A stretch of 64,000 bases of DNA, taken from NCBI RefSeq assembly GCF_000247815.1, contig NC_021684.1:6397814-6461813 (forward strand). Direction: 5' to 3'. Position numbers and translations under genes: made by a program. Of the stretch, positions 38,801 through 49,290 are shown piece after piece. Numbering within the stretch: position 1 is the first letter of the stretch; the number at the start of each line of letters is the position of its first letter. The notes below the pieces were generated by a model. It had not been told where the DNA came from. It searched no databases and saw nothing but the letters and a program-made list of their open reading frames with translations. The DNA comes from Ficedula albicollis (Eukaryota > Chordata > Aves > Passeriformes > Muscicapidae).

Positions 38801-39527
38801 CATGGATCATGCTGAAAAGTGTGGTCTCCACTCCTGTCACCAGGGAGACTCCTGTAAATTGTAGAAATTCAGGGATGCCAGGGTCCCACCAGCAAAGGGA
38901 AGAAGGGGCACCAGGACTGAGTAAACCAGAGTGACTGGCTTAATGTAACAGCTGCCCAAAGGGCTGGTCTCAATCCCACTGTTACTCTGTACTCTGATGA
39001 TGTTTCCAGCACTGGAGATGCCTACATGAGCCAAATTCAGTTCACTGAACTGACCAAAAATTAACAGCACAAAAACCACTGCAGCAATGATGGCCTCAGT
39101 CACCTGGCTGCATCCACCCAGGGTGTGTGAGACTATTGCAATGAGTGCCCAAAACAGGCATTTTGAGCTGAAGGAGCACTGGACACTTACTCTCTTGAGA
39201 ATCGCATTTTGTGCATGCTGAAGAGACTTTGTGTGGGCTGGGCTTACGTGCCACTAGTCCCCCAAAAGGCCATGAGACAGTCAATAATTCTGTGCAGGTT
39301 TTCCCAACCTTCCCCTTATGTATTTTTACATTTTTTTGTAATTTAGAACAATCTCTTCTTACCTGTGCATGCCTCACTCAAGAAGATCCCATCTCTGATG
39401 GGAGGGCTTTGCACATCATGACAAACAGCAGCAGCAAAGCCCTGCCCTCCACTGAAAAGTCCATTTCTACACACAGGTGGTCACTCCAGCCTCACTGCTG
39501 GGTGAAGAAGTTTTCTTCCTCCCACAG
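35871..39527. other. Non-coding sequence, no gene seen
   Basis: Frames up to 148 codons (36884-37330 plus), opposed by 99- and 79-codon minus frames over the same bases; none is recognisable. A donor-like cttacctg (minus) at 39359 lacks a convincing acceptor partner. Confidence 0.45.
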
Positions 39528-39593
39528 GAGATAAGCAACAGGATCTGTGCAAGTCAGGATCTGTGCAAGTCATGCAAGGCAAAGCAGCAGCAG
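39528..39593 (+). other. Candidate 66-bp exon
   Basis: Preceded by a good acceptor (gttttcttcctcccacag) and followed by a consensus donor (cag|gtaagg). The 66 bp is open in one frame as 22 codons ending in three glutamines. It contains a perfect 16-bp tandem repeat (39541-39572), which is unusual for a conserved exon. Chance cannot be excluded, and no partner exon was identified. Confidence 0.2.
39541..39572. repeat. Perfect 16-bp tandem duplication
   Basis: ggatctgtgcaagtca occurs twice without a gap. The copies are identical, which suggests a recent event. Confidence 0.9.
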
Positions 39594-41400
39594 GTAAGGC
39601 CAGCGGACACTCCTTATGAGGAAGTGGAACATTCCCTCACTTACTCACAGGAACAGCTGTAGTCACCCTAAAGGATGGGGGGAGAGATAGGACTGGGAGG
39701 CAGCACAAGGAGATAATGGAGAAAACCAAGAAATGTGTGGATTCGTTGTATTTTTCAGGCTTGAGTTCCTAGCAAAGATTTCTTTCTCTGGTCTTCCGCA
39801 GCATGAAATATACTTCAGATGACAGCTGCATTTCCAAAACCCTACAGCACCTGGGGAGAGCTGGCAGAGCAAGTCCTGGCCACTTCCAACCAGGCACCTC
39901 TGGCTCCTCGGCTGCCACACTGCCTGTCCCATCCGACCAAAAGAGAGCTGGGGAATTCATTTAGTTTTACAGAAAACTGTAAATTCGTGGGGAAACACGT
40001 GAAACTCTGCAAATTCCCAAATAATTCTAGCAATAAAAAGTCTGAGGGTTGGAAACCCTCAACTATTTTGAAGCAGCCATTTTAAATTACACTTGATGGT
40101 TTCAGTTGACAAGATTACTTGGAGATGATATACTGCCACTTGAACAAAGGCAAAATTTCAGGTGAAATCACTCAAAAGGATTCAAAAGGATAGTGGGGAG
40201 GTGTTTCTACTGACACACCTGCAAAGGCAACTGAAAGAAGTGACAGAAAGCCTCAGCAAGCATCAGTCCCTGCTCCCACCAGTCCTCCCAAAAACTCACA
40301 CTGAGAGATAGAAGTCACATTTCCTGGCTTTACTGTCCCTGGCCTCTGGATGAAAAGCATTTCTGGGTAAAAATAAGGATACTGCTACGTCTTCTTTACA
40401 TTTCCAAGTTAAAATGAGGAAGGCAGGCCAAGGGCCTTGTCACAGCTGCCAGTCACCACACTATTACATCAGCCACAATGCCACAATTTCAAAGAAAGGT
40501 GAGCATCAAAGTTTAAAAAGGAATCAAACTGAATCAAAGCTGAATCAAACCTGCGATACTCCCAAAAGATATCCTGAAGCTTAATTATTTTTAATCTGGG
40601 GTGGACTGTGTCATCCTGGAACTGAGTCAACTGAAAAGCAGACATTCAAAGCACTTTACTTTCCCCCTGCTGCCCCTCTGCTCTGTGTCAGTCATCACTT
40701 CTGGGTTTGTAAAAGCTTAGTGGGATTTGCACAGGGCCAGGCAAATCAGGCTCCTCCATTTACTGCTATACAACGAATATATTCCGGTAACAGGCTGCTC
40801 TCCTGCCAATGCCTTCTGTTTTCCAAGCCATTTCATTTTCTTTAGAGACTTTATTTCAGACAAGTGGATAACCAGAGCCTTGGCCTGACTCCATATGTGG
40901 ATTCTGTCTCTCAGGAGTGACAGTTAATTCTTTGCAGAAATCCTGCCCATGTAGGACGCAGGTACAAAATCTCTCCTCCCCATGCCAGACCCAGTTTATT
41001 TTCTCCTGTTTCAGCTCCCTTTTCACCATCAGTCAGTCTACAAAGCACTGACTGCTTCTCTGCCTGAGGCTTTCCCCAGCTGCCTCCCTGCCTTTCCTGC
41101 CTGGCTCTTGCCAAGGAAACCTGTCCATACCTATGCAAGCTGAAGCCGTGCCTTTGTTTTCGGCAGTGACGTGTGCTTGGGGTGGAGGTCACCATTGTTT
41201 CAGCTCCCTAATTCCACAAAGGAGTGTTAATAATTTCTCACAACTGCAGTAAACGAAGAGTGGCAGCTACACCCAGTCTATAACATGAGGCATCGTTGCT
41301 TTTCCTTATCTGCCAAAAAGAGAGTTCTTTCTTTCAGAAGGTGCCTGAGGATGGAATGTTATCTAGGCAGAAGCCACTAACTTTAATGGGCTTTCTCTCA
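39594..41400. other. Non-coding sequence, no gene seen
   Basis: Frames up to 94 codons without recognised content. A short triple repeat of gaatcaaac-like units occurs near 40521-40552. This is the left flank of the long poly-C junction. Confidence 0.5.
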
Positions 41401-41688
<288 letters not shown>

Positions 41689-42534
41689 ATAAGACAGAGT
41701 CACCCTGCCCTGAGCCAGGCCCAGGGACTCCTGAGACTGTTTGGATCAGAAACCAGAGCTGGGGTCCCTCCCTCACATACCATCGTGTCTCCCCTCACAA
41801 GGAAGGGATGCAGTGGATAATGCAGCTGCCATCTGTGGTGTTCAAACAAAGCAGTTTGACAGTGCTAACACAAAAGTGCAGCTGTGCTGTGGAAGGTAGA
41901 TCACAAAAATTAAGTACCTTTCATTGAGCCCGTAAAAGGTATTTCTTGCAGAGAAATTGTACAAGAGACAGTCAGAAGATCTCCAATTTGTCTCAAGAGG
42001 TACCCAACTTTTAAGGTGTTCTCTGACTTGAACAGTGCAATTATACACCAACCTTTGGCTTCCTTGAGCACCATATAAAGAAAAGAAAACATTAGGAAAC
42101 ATCTCCCATGCCCCTTCCTTGCCTTGTGTAGAAGAAGGCTATGCACAAGAACTAAAACATCAGAGCCAGAAGCCTTAATTTGCAGAAAATAATCTCATTT
42201 TTCATAATCAGTGCAACATTAAAACCATCCTCCCAAAACTCAGCTGTGCCAAGGCTTGTAAGCTTAGAGTGAAATTATCCCCAACAGAAAAGTTTCACGG
42301 CCCCAGCAAAAAAAATGAGGAGCAGTGGAAAACAGAAACAAAATTACACAAGTGGTGAAAAGTAAAAGGAGGTGGTTTAGACACATCCCATCTTGATATG
42401 CAATGTTTCAGTAACCAGGGTGAGGAAATGGGTTTTCCTTTTAACCAAGGGTGGGCCAGATCCTTGGCTGGAATAAATCAATGCTGCCCTGCTGAAATCA
42501 ATGGATTGTTGCTCATTCACAGCAGCTCAGGGTC
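41689..42534. other. Non-coding sequence, no gene seen
   Basis: Right flank of the poly-C run. Minus frames up to 86 codons have no recognised content. Confidence 0.5.
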
Positions 42535-42720
42535 TGGCACATGCTTTTCTCCTGACAGTATCACAGTAATGTAATTCTAAATTAAAATCATGTGGAGATT
42601 TTTTTTTATAAAATGTTGTTAAATGCTAAATATACCAAATGCAAACTGAACTAAAATGAATCTAATATGAGAAAGAGCAAAGGGAATGCCACTCTGTTGT
42701 AATGTGGACTCAGAGGGTAA
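42535..42720. other. CNE-like AT-rich block
   Basis: Unique AT-rich stretch (gtaatgtaattctaaatt near 42567, a T run at 42600, aatgctaaatataccaaatg) without repeats or coding frames. Possibly conserved non-coding DNA; weak inference. Confidence 0.2.
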
Positions 42721-42882
42721 AAAGAATTACAGGACAATTTGATGAAATCCCTTGAAGCACTCTCACTGACTAATTAGTCTCTATATTCTGGAAGGTTTCA
42801 GGGTTTAACACATTTCCTCATGCTCACTAAGAGCTCACTGTAATTCCTGCAGCCAAAAGCACCAAGTATGCAGAGCACAGCT

Positions 42883-43012
42883 GGATCAGCTGGCAGAGGG
42901 GTGACTGTAATGGTGGTCCCCTCCCTAGCCCCCAACAGCCCAGAGGGGGATCAGCTGGCAGAGGGGTGACTGTAATGGTGATCCCCTCCATAGCCCCCAA
43001 CAGCCCAGAGGG
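42883..43012. repeat. Two-copy tandem duplication, 65-bp period
   Basis: Copy 1 (42883-42947) and copy 2 (42948-43012) begin ggatcagctggcagaggg. They differ at two positions (ggtggtcc/ggtgatcc, tccctag/tccatag). Confidence 0.94.
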
Positions 43013-46000
43013 ACCTGCTGGGCTTGCAGCTGGTGAGTCCTGCACAGCATCCCATTGCCAACTGAACTGCTGCAAACAGCTGAGAGAAAATAAAGGATAT
43101 TCTGGATAGCTGCAGACATGGAAGCAGCACCCTGGGAACCCCTTGAGCATCACAGCAGCCAGACAGGGGAGACATTGCAATCACTTGTGCAACTCTGTCT
43201 CGTTTAGTCACAAGGTGGATGTGAACAGGACTGTTGCAGCCACGCCAAGCAGGGAGTGATGGATTTCTCACAGAGCAGCCCAGGCACTCTCCTCCCAGCT
43301 GATGCTCTCCCTCCCAGATCCATCCTCACAGCCATGGCAGTGACATGACAGTGATCCACCCTGCCCTGTCTAGCCAAACCCCAGCTCCCCCTGCTCCCAA
43401 ACAACCAGGCTTCTCAGCCTCTTTCAGGATCAGCCAGGAAGATGCTAATTCCCTGCTGAAGTGGGTGGCCACCTTTATTATGCTTCAGACCTGAGAAATC
43501 TCACCAGTGCGCTGAGAACCACAGGGCTCCTTGCTAATTGCACAGCAGAGCAGCTCCCCAGCCCCCTCAGCCCCATCCTGGCTGGTGTGACACAACAAAT
43601 GTGAGTGGAAGTGACAAGCAGGTTGCAGCCAGGGCCACCTGCTCGGCAGCACCATTGCCAAACAGGCGCCCCACAGCCACAGCGGAGCCCTGGTGAATCA
43701 CTGCTCCCTGCATTGCAACATCGGAAGTGGCAATTTAAACCCCATTGCCTGGGCTGCTCTCCGATTTCCCAATGAAGGCTGCAGGAAGGTGGAGAACTCA
43801 GGCTGAGGACATGATAGATGCATTTTTAAATTCCCAGGGGAGTGTTGAAAATTAGAACTAGCCCTAGGGCCCCTTTTGTTTTTGTTTTTCCCTTCCCTCC
43901 TCTCTTTTCCTTTTGGTCTGATTAACTTTGGTGACTAGCTTGCACAATTTTATCAGGTTGGGCCTGATGAATCATTCATCTCCAGCAAGCAACAGTGAGA
44001 GATTGCAGGCCAGGCAGGGTCTGTGCTGCAGTAACCAAAAACAGCAAAAAAACCACCCCCACCAAGAGACAGGGAATGGGGGCAGGGAAAAATGAGACAG
44101 TGGGCCAACAGCACTCATGGACAGCTTTCCAATGTCTGGTCTCAGACAACTAGCAGCACATTCATTTGTAAGCCTGCCAGACCTCCTAGGAGACCTAAAA
44201 GGCTGCTGTTATTTATAAAACTAGATGTAGTTATTATGCCTGTGTGCAAGACTAGCTCATTGTATTTATAGGTACCTGTCCCATTCACCTACTTCTGGCC
44301 CTCATTCCCATAAATCCATGAGGCTGGCAGGATCTGCCTTCAAGCACTGAGATACCTCTCCTTTCCAGGCAGGGCCATTTGGAAGTGTCTGTCACCACTG
44401 CAGGGCTCAGCAGCATGTAGTTGTAAATATATACCTGAAAGCCCCACATTTCTGTCAACATACAGGAAGACAGATTCAAGAATTTGTCTTCCACGTGGAG
44501 AGCACCAGATTTTACATTTCATTTGTAAAAAGCTCCCAGTAAATCTTAACGACGAAAGTTTGATTTAATGATGGCTTAAACCTGTCAGCTGGCTTCAGTA
44601 GAGAAGATATACAAGCCAGTCCCATCAATTCTGGCAGCCTGGAATCCCAGCCCCCCTTAAATAAAATCAGCCATCCTAGATTTTATGCCTGAACCTCAAA
44701 CAATCTTCCCATAAATCCAACTTGGAGCTCATCTGGTCAGGCATGAAGAGCTTTGCATACAGTGAAGCTGGGGCTGTGGGCAAGCAAAGTCAGTTCCCTA
44801 CAAGTTGTGCTGGGGACAGGAAAAGCAAGAGATTTGGCCTTTCTAGTTTGTGGATGTTCACACACAAACACAAGAGAACTTTAATATTTTGAAGGTGAAA
44901 GACTTACATGTCAACAACAAAAAGGTAAAAATGGTACAGGCAGCTGTATGTCACATGTCACTGTTGAGACCAGCTGGGCTTACTCCTACCAACCAGGAGC
45001 CTTGCCCATATGTAGATACAGAAACTGAGGCAAAGTGCTACTTCCAGCTGCCCATACATTCAGAAACTTTCAAGAAGAACCATGTTCTACCATCCCCAAT
45101 CCCAGATTTCTTAGGTGCTTCAATTTGTGCCATCATTTTGGGCCAGCACTTGCTAAATCAGATCTAAACCCTCATGTAGTTGTCCAGGCCTGGCTTCCTC
45201 AAGCAGGCACACAACCATGGCAAGAAGCATTTTGGCTCTCTGCAAGCCTCCACAGTGGACAGGTCCTGAGAGGGGTCTCAAACAGCTCCCTCAGAGGAAG
45301 AAACACAATCCAAAGGCAGATACAATTTCCCCTGCTTAATCTCTTGGAATAATTCCCTCTCTCGGACATGAATTAAAAGTCATCCAGAGAAAAACATCTG
45401 CCCCTGCGTACTTGATTTCAGGGACTGATTATACAACATTGTGGCATAAATTTCAACCCTCAAAAAACACTAAAAATCCAAGAACCAAGGAAAAAGGTGG
45501 TCCCTCAGCTTAGAGCATATCCATATCCCACATAACTATCCAAAAGAGCCAACAGTCCAAAGCTGAGAGGGAAGGAGGCTGAGATCTGTGGGGTTGGATG
45601 TGGAGGTAGGAATTTTCACATCTTAGTTCCAGTGTCTGACTCACTGCTGGAGTGAGCAGGTGTCTCTCTACAAGAGGTAGCCACAAACATTTTAACCCAA
45701 ATTTATATTTCTCTATTAAAGTCGTTATCTACATAATGTAGCATTTACCAATAACCATCTCAAAAGATTCCCAAGCAATTCTACTTGGAACGTAAACAAT
45801 ACAGCTTTGGGTTAAGGGTGTGAAAGAGATGAAGCAAAGCTGACTCAAGCTGCTTCCAGTAGCTAAGCTGAGTGAAATACAGTGAATACAGAGCAAACCT
45901 GATTTTCCCCTTGCTGCTGCACACAATATTTGCAAGCAATTACACTGGCTGCAGCAGTTTAACACACACAGGAGAATATAAAGATATTTTGTGTCTTATT

Positions 46001-46091
46001 TACACATCTAGTTATGAAATTCAGATCGTAAACTGAAAAGAAAACTAGATTTTTAAAACAATTTTGTGCTTTAAGATGCCCATTGCAGGGA
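43013..46091. other. Non-coding sequence, some GC-richer patches
   Basis: 43480-43760 is GC-richer with isolated CpGs (cagtgcgctg, aggcgcccc, cagcggagcc), and 43920-44000 and 44520-44600 have unusual unique text (cttaacgacgaaag). These could be conserved elements. An E-box palindrome tccacgtgga lies at 44491. Frames up to 117 codons are unrecognised. Confidence 0.4.
45010..45052 (-). mobile_element. MIR-like SINE remnant (reverse)
   Basis: agatacagaaactgaggc followed by aaagtgctacttccagctgcc resembles the reverse complement of the MIR 3' region (approximately agatgaggaaactgaggc..aagtgacttgccc). It is a very short, old fragment. Confidence 0.35.
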
Positions 46092-46219
46092 CAAATGGAA
46101 ACAAATAAATACATTTTCTCTGTGGACTTCCATCTCAGATGATCATTTGTACATCTCCAAATGGAAACAAATAAATACATTTTCTCTGTAGACTTCCATC
46201 TCAGATGATCATTTGTACC
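46092..46219. repeat. Two-copy tandem duplication, 66-bp period
   Basis: Copy 1 starts at 46092 and copy 2 at 46158, both with caaatggaaacaaataaa. Two substitutions separate them (tgtgg/tgtag, tacatct/tacctct). Confidence 0.94.
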
Positions 46220-47204
46220 TCTTCAGGATTAACAGCAGCTCACAGTTCCCTCCTCCATGATCACCATAGATTTTACTTCACTTCTACCTTATAGTCCCTA
46301 ACCACAGATGATTTATAGCATGTTCTTTAAAAACCCTCCGGTCTCACTGTAAGGCAGTGAGGAATCCATGTTCTCTGCTAGGTCAAGGCCACAGTCAGTC
46401 AACCTCAGAAGAATGAAATGCCACCAAGTGTCCTGGGAGAATGGAAAGACAACAGTGCCTCTGGGAAAGGATGCAGAAAAAAAAAAAAAAAGGCAAAACA
46501 TGCAGAGTTTATTTTGTTAACAAAACCTGACCACATCCCAGGTGCCTTAGAGGGTACCTGAGGACCTCTCTAGCAAAAGACATGCAGTACCCAGCTGACT
46601 GGTAACTAGGTGGGTACTGTGCACTCAGCCCAGAGCTCAGACTTCATTGAGGTAAATTAAATAGTGACCTACAGCCACCATCCCCTGAAAGCTGGCCAGT
46701 GACCATGGTTCAGCTCCTGGAAAACTGCCGTACCTGCCCCAGCTCAGCAGCAGATCAAGCCTGGAAGCTAAGCAGCCCCTCCATGTAAGAGCTCCTCCCC
46801 CTCAATATGAACACACACAATCTACAGTGACATGGAAGCTTCTCTGGGTCTGTATGTGGAGGACACAGGACCCTTTGGACCTCTAGTTTGCCCTGGCCTT
46901 CTGCTCCCATGTTTCTAGGGAGCTGGAGACTGGGCTACAGCAAACACCAGACATGGGGTGCCTCTGCAGGTCACCGCCCCATCTCCAGATCTTCTCTGGT
47001 GTGGCGAATGCCAGCTCCGTCTGCAAAGCAAGCAGAGATTTTACAAGAATCCTCTTTCAGGGGGAAAGCACCTTCTCTCCCCACTAGCCCCAACCTTGAA
47101 GCAACACTAAACAGCCTCTGGAGTCTGCTAATGTTTGTGTAGGAAGGTTGGCTTTGCAGGAGGACTTTATTTTTCAGTTCTGAAGTGTTACAAGAAGAGA
47201 CACC
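46220..47204. other. Non-coding sequence, no gene seen
   Basis: Contains a 15-base A run at 46477-46491 and small chance frames. A 13-base match to 5S rRNA at 46763 is not enough to call an RNA gene. Confidence 0.5.
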
Positions 47205-47350
47205 GAAGAAGAAGACGAAGAAGAAGAAGAAGATGAAAAAGAAGATGAAGACGACGAAGAACAAGAAGAAGAACAAGAAGAAGAAGAACAAGAAGAAGAA
47301 GAAGAAGAACAAGAAGAAGAAGAAGAAGAAGAAGAAGAACAAGAAGAAAG
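47205..47350 (+). repeat. GAA-rich microsatellite
   Basis: Roughly 145 bp of (gaa)n interrupted by gac, gat and aac variants. The plus strand is almost pure purine, so it is a candidate triplex (H-DNA) former and is hard to sequence and assemble. The 123-codon minus frame that crosses it is phenylalanine-rich only because of this repeat. Confidence 0.93.
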
Positions 47351-47389
47351 TTTACTGACAAAGCAAAACTAAAACACCAAAAACAGAAG

Positions 47390-47431
<42 letters not shown>

Positions 47432-47513
47432 GAAGAAGAAGAAGAAGAAGAAGAAGAACAAGAAGAAAGTTTACTGACAAAGCAAAACTAAAACACCAAA
47501 AACAAACACTTCC
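47319..47513. repeat. 40-base poly-C between duplicated GAA flanks
   Basis: 47390-47429 is pure C. The unit gaagaa...gtttactgacaaagcaaaac...accaaaaaca lies left (to about 47386) and again right (47430-47513), with an offset of 119 bases. As at 41.4 kb, a homopolymer C sits between direct duplicates of the local sequence. Same interpretation: assembly junction, or a repeated biological insertion pattern. Confidence 0.9.
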
Positions 47514-47714
47514 ATTTCTGGAGTCTGGGGAAGAGACAAAGAGACAAAAGAGTTTCTCTTTCAGGGTCTCAGCAACAGAGCTGAGCAATGGATGACAGAG
47601 TAGCTCTCCAATACATTTGAGGAACATCCCACAGAGTCTGAAAGCAGTGCTTACAATGCTGTTTTGCAACTGGGAGAAGAATCACAGTATGATCCAGTGA
47701 TCAAGGAAAGGAGT
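47514..47714. other. Non-coding sequence, no gene seen
   Basis: Unique sequence to the right of the second poly-C run. Nothing recognised. Confidence 0.5.
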
Positions 47715-47885
47715 CAGATTCATAGAATATTTTTTAATCCATAATAAATTGCAGTTTCCTAAACTTTATTGCGGTCACAAAGTCAGAACAAAATTTGATA
47801 AAAAAATACAATTACTGTGCTCAGAAAATCGTGAAAAATGTCACTAAATACTCAGAGGGAAAACAGCGAGTGCCTTTTTAATGAA
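47715..47885. other. CNE-like AT-rich block
   Basis: Unique AT-rich text (tttttaatccataataaatt at 47730) with retained CpGs (ttgcggtc, aatcgtg, cagcgag), which is unusual in CpG-depleted surroundings. Possible conserved regulatory element; untested. Confidence 0.3.
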
Positions 47886-48689
47886 AACCAAGCCTGTGGA
47901 TTGCTGCTTTCTGAAAGCAGTTTGGTAAATGGTTTTGTTTTCCAATAAGCAAAACAAATACTGGAATGGGCCCATTGTCCTTTCTCTTCTCTTGCGCCAA
48001 ACCTCCCCATTTTTCAAAGTGGAATAAAGGATGTCTCTCCTCCAATTTTAAAGCCAGTAAATTTTTTCCAAGTGTACTGTGAGCCAGAAGGGAGATATGG
48101 CAGTAAAGGAAGGTCAGGAGACCTTGATGTATCCTGGGGATTGCAATGAATGGACAACAAAAAAGCAAAAGCAAAACCTGCTCCTGACAAACTAGATTGG
48201 GAAAGTGCCTGGAGATGGGGCTTATCATGCCCCAACTTGAAACTCCCCAAGCAAAGCACACACCCATGTCTCTACATGAAAGCAATGAGATGGGAAGGAA
48301 GCACAGTTAGGGTTTGGTGCTGCTCAAACCCCATGCAATTACAGGCAAGAGTAAACACCTTATTCAAGGATGAGCAATCATCCCTCAAGGGAAAACCCTG
48401 GAGCTTCCAGCCCTCCCAGGAAGGTCACAAATGGGTACAGGAAACAAGCGGAGACTTGCACAAAGGGAATGAGCTAAACCTCACTGCCCGTGAGTGAGGA
48501 CCTGAACAGACAGGTTCATGTGCTCCAGCACTGGGCACAGATTGCAGAGCAAACACGTGGGAAGCTGAGGCGTCACTGAACCTTGTATTTCTGAAGCTCC
48601 AAGATTATTGTTTAATCCTTCTTCCTAATACAGCAGCTGCCATAAAAACTCCAGTTTGGCAAGAGTACCTAATTTAGTGCTTCTGATGA
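47886..48689. other. Non-coding sequence, no gene seen
   Basis: Opposed frames of 135 (minus, 47878-48285) and 115 codons (plus, 48150-48497) overlap and show no known domain. Confidence 0.5.
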
Positions 48690-48860
48690 GAGTCTTTCCT
48701 CCATGGCAGAACAGTTGGGAGCATGAAGCTGGGGGCAGATCTGTTCCTTATAAAGGCAGTGGATCCTCAAACTGTACCCAGCTCTCATCACCCCTCCCTT
48801 AACACGTCTACATGCCCATTACACAGGTTTCAACATTTCCCAAGTAACTCTTGAACAGTC
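48690..48860. repeat. Diverged duplicate, left copy
   Basis: Starts gagtctttcctcc and runs through gcatgaagctgggggcag, gatcctcaaactgtaccca, cctcccttaacac and caggtttcaac. The same order of words recurs about 440 bp downstream at 49132-49290 with many substitutions and small indels. This is an older local duplication than the others. Confidence 0.8.
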
Positions 48861-49131
48861 TAAATCCATTTTTCACTTTCAGGGCCATCCACCTAGTACA
48901 GACAAGTTTACAGCCTTGCAGATGCTATTTCTCATTCATAAGGGCCCAACAAAGCATGAGATGTACAGTGTCTGATCCAAGAAATTCATACTCTGAAGAC
49001 TTACTCACTGGTAGCAATTGAGAACACTTCTGCAGAGCTGTGGGGGCTCCCAGGAAATGAGCATAGGGGCTCCTCTGCAGTCACATCCCTGCCACCATCC
49101 CACACAATGAGGCAACTCTCAGCAGGCTCAG

Positions 49132-49290
49132 AAGTCTTTCCTCTGTGGAGGAAGAGGTGGCATGAAGTTGGCAGCAGAACTGTTCCTCACAGATATAGGG
49201 GATCCTGAAAATATACCCAAACTCTGGTAAATCCTCCCTTAACACACATACATACCCTCACACAAGCTTCAACAAACACCTTAAGAACAG
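49132..49290. repeat. Diverged duplicate, right copy
   Basis: Counterpart of the 48690-48860 block: gaagtctttcctctg, gcatgaagttggcagcag, gatcctgaaaatataccca, cctcccttaacac, caagcttcaac. Identity by eye is roughly three quarters. The duplicated unit, including the spacer, is about 440 bp. Confidence 0.8.

Noticed and set aside
39362..39449. Minus-strand exon with donor at 39356-39361
   Set aside because: The possible acceptor (ggacttttcag) is weak and none of the frames looks coding; too little support to list.
46763..46775. 13-base match to 5S rRNA (ggaagctaagcag)
   Set aside because: The surrounding promoter boxes and the rest of the 5S sequence are absent, so it is neither a gene nor a clear 5S-derived SINE.
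47719..47735. CR1 tail in reverse (tcatagaat)
   Set aside because: A single nine-base match with no adjoining CR1 sequence.
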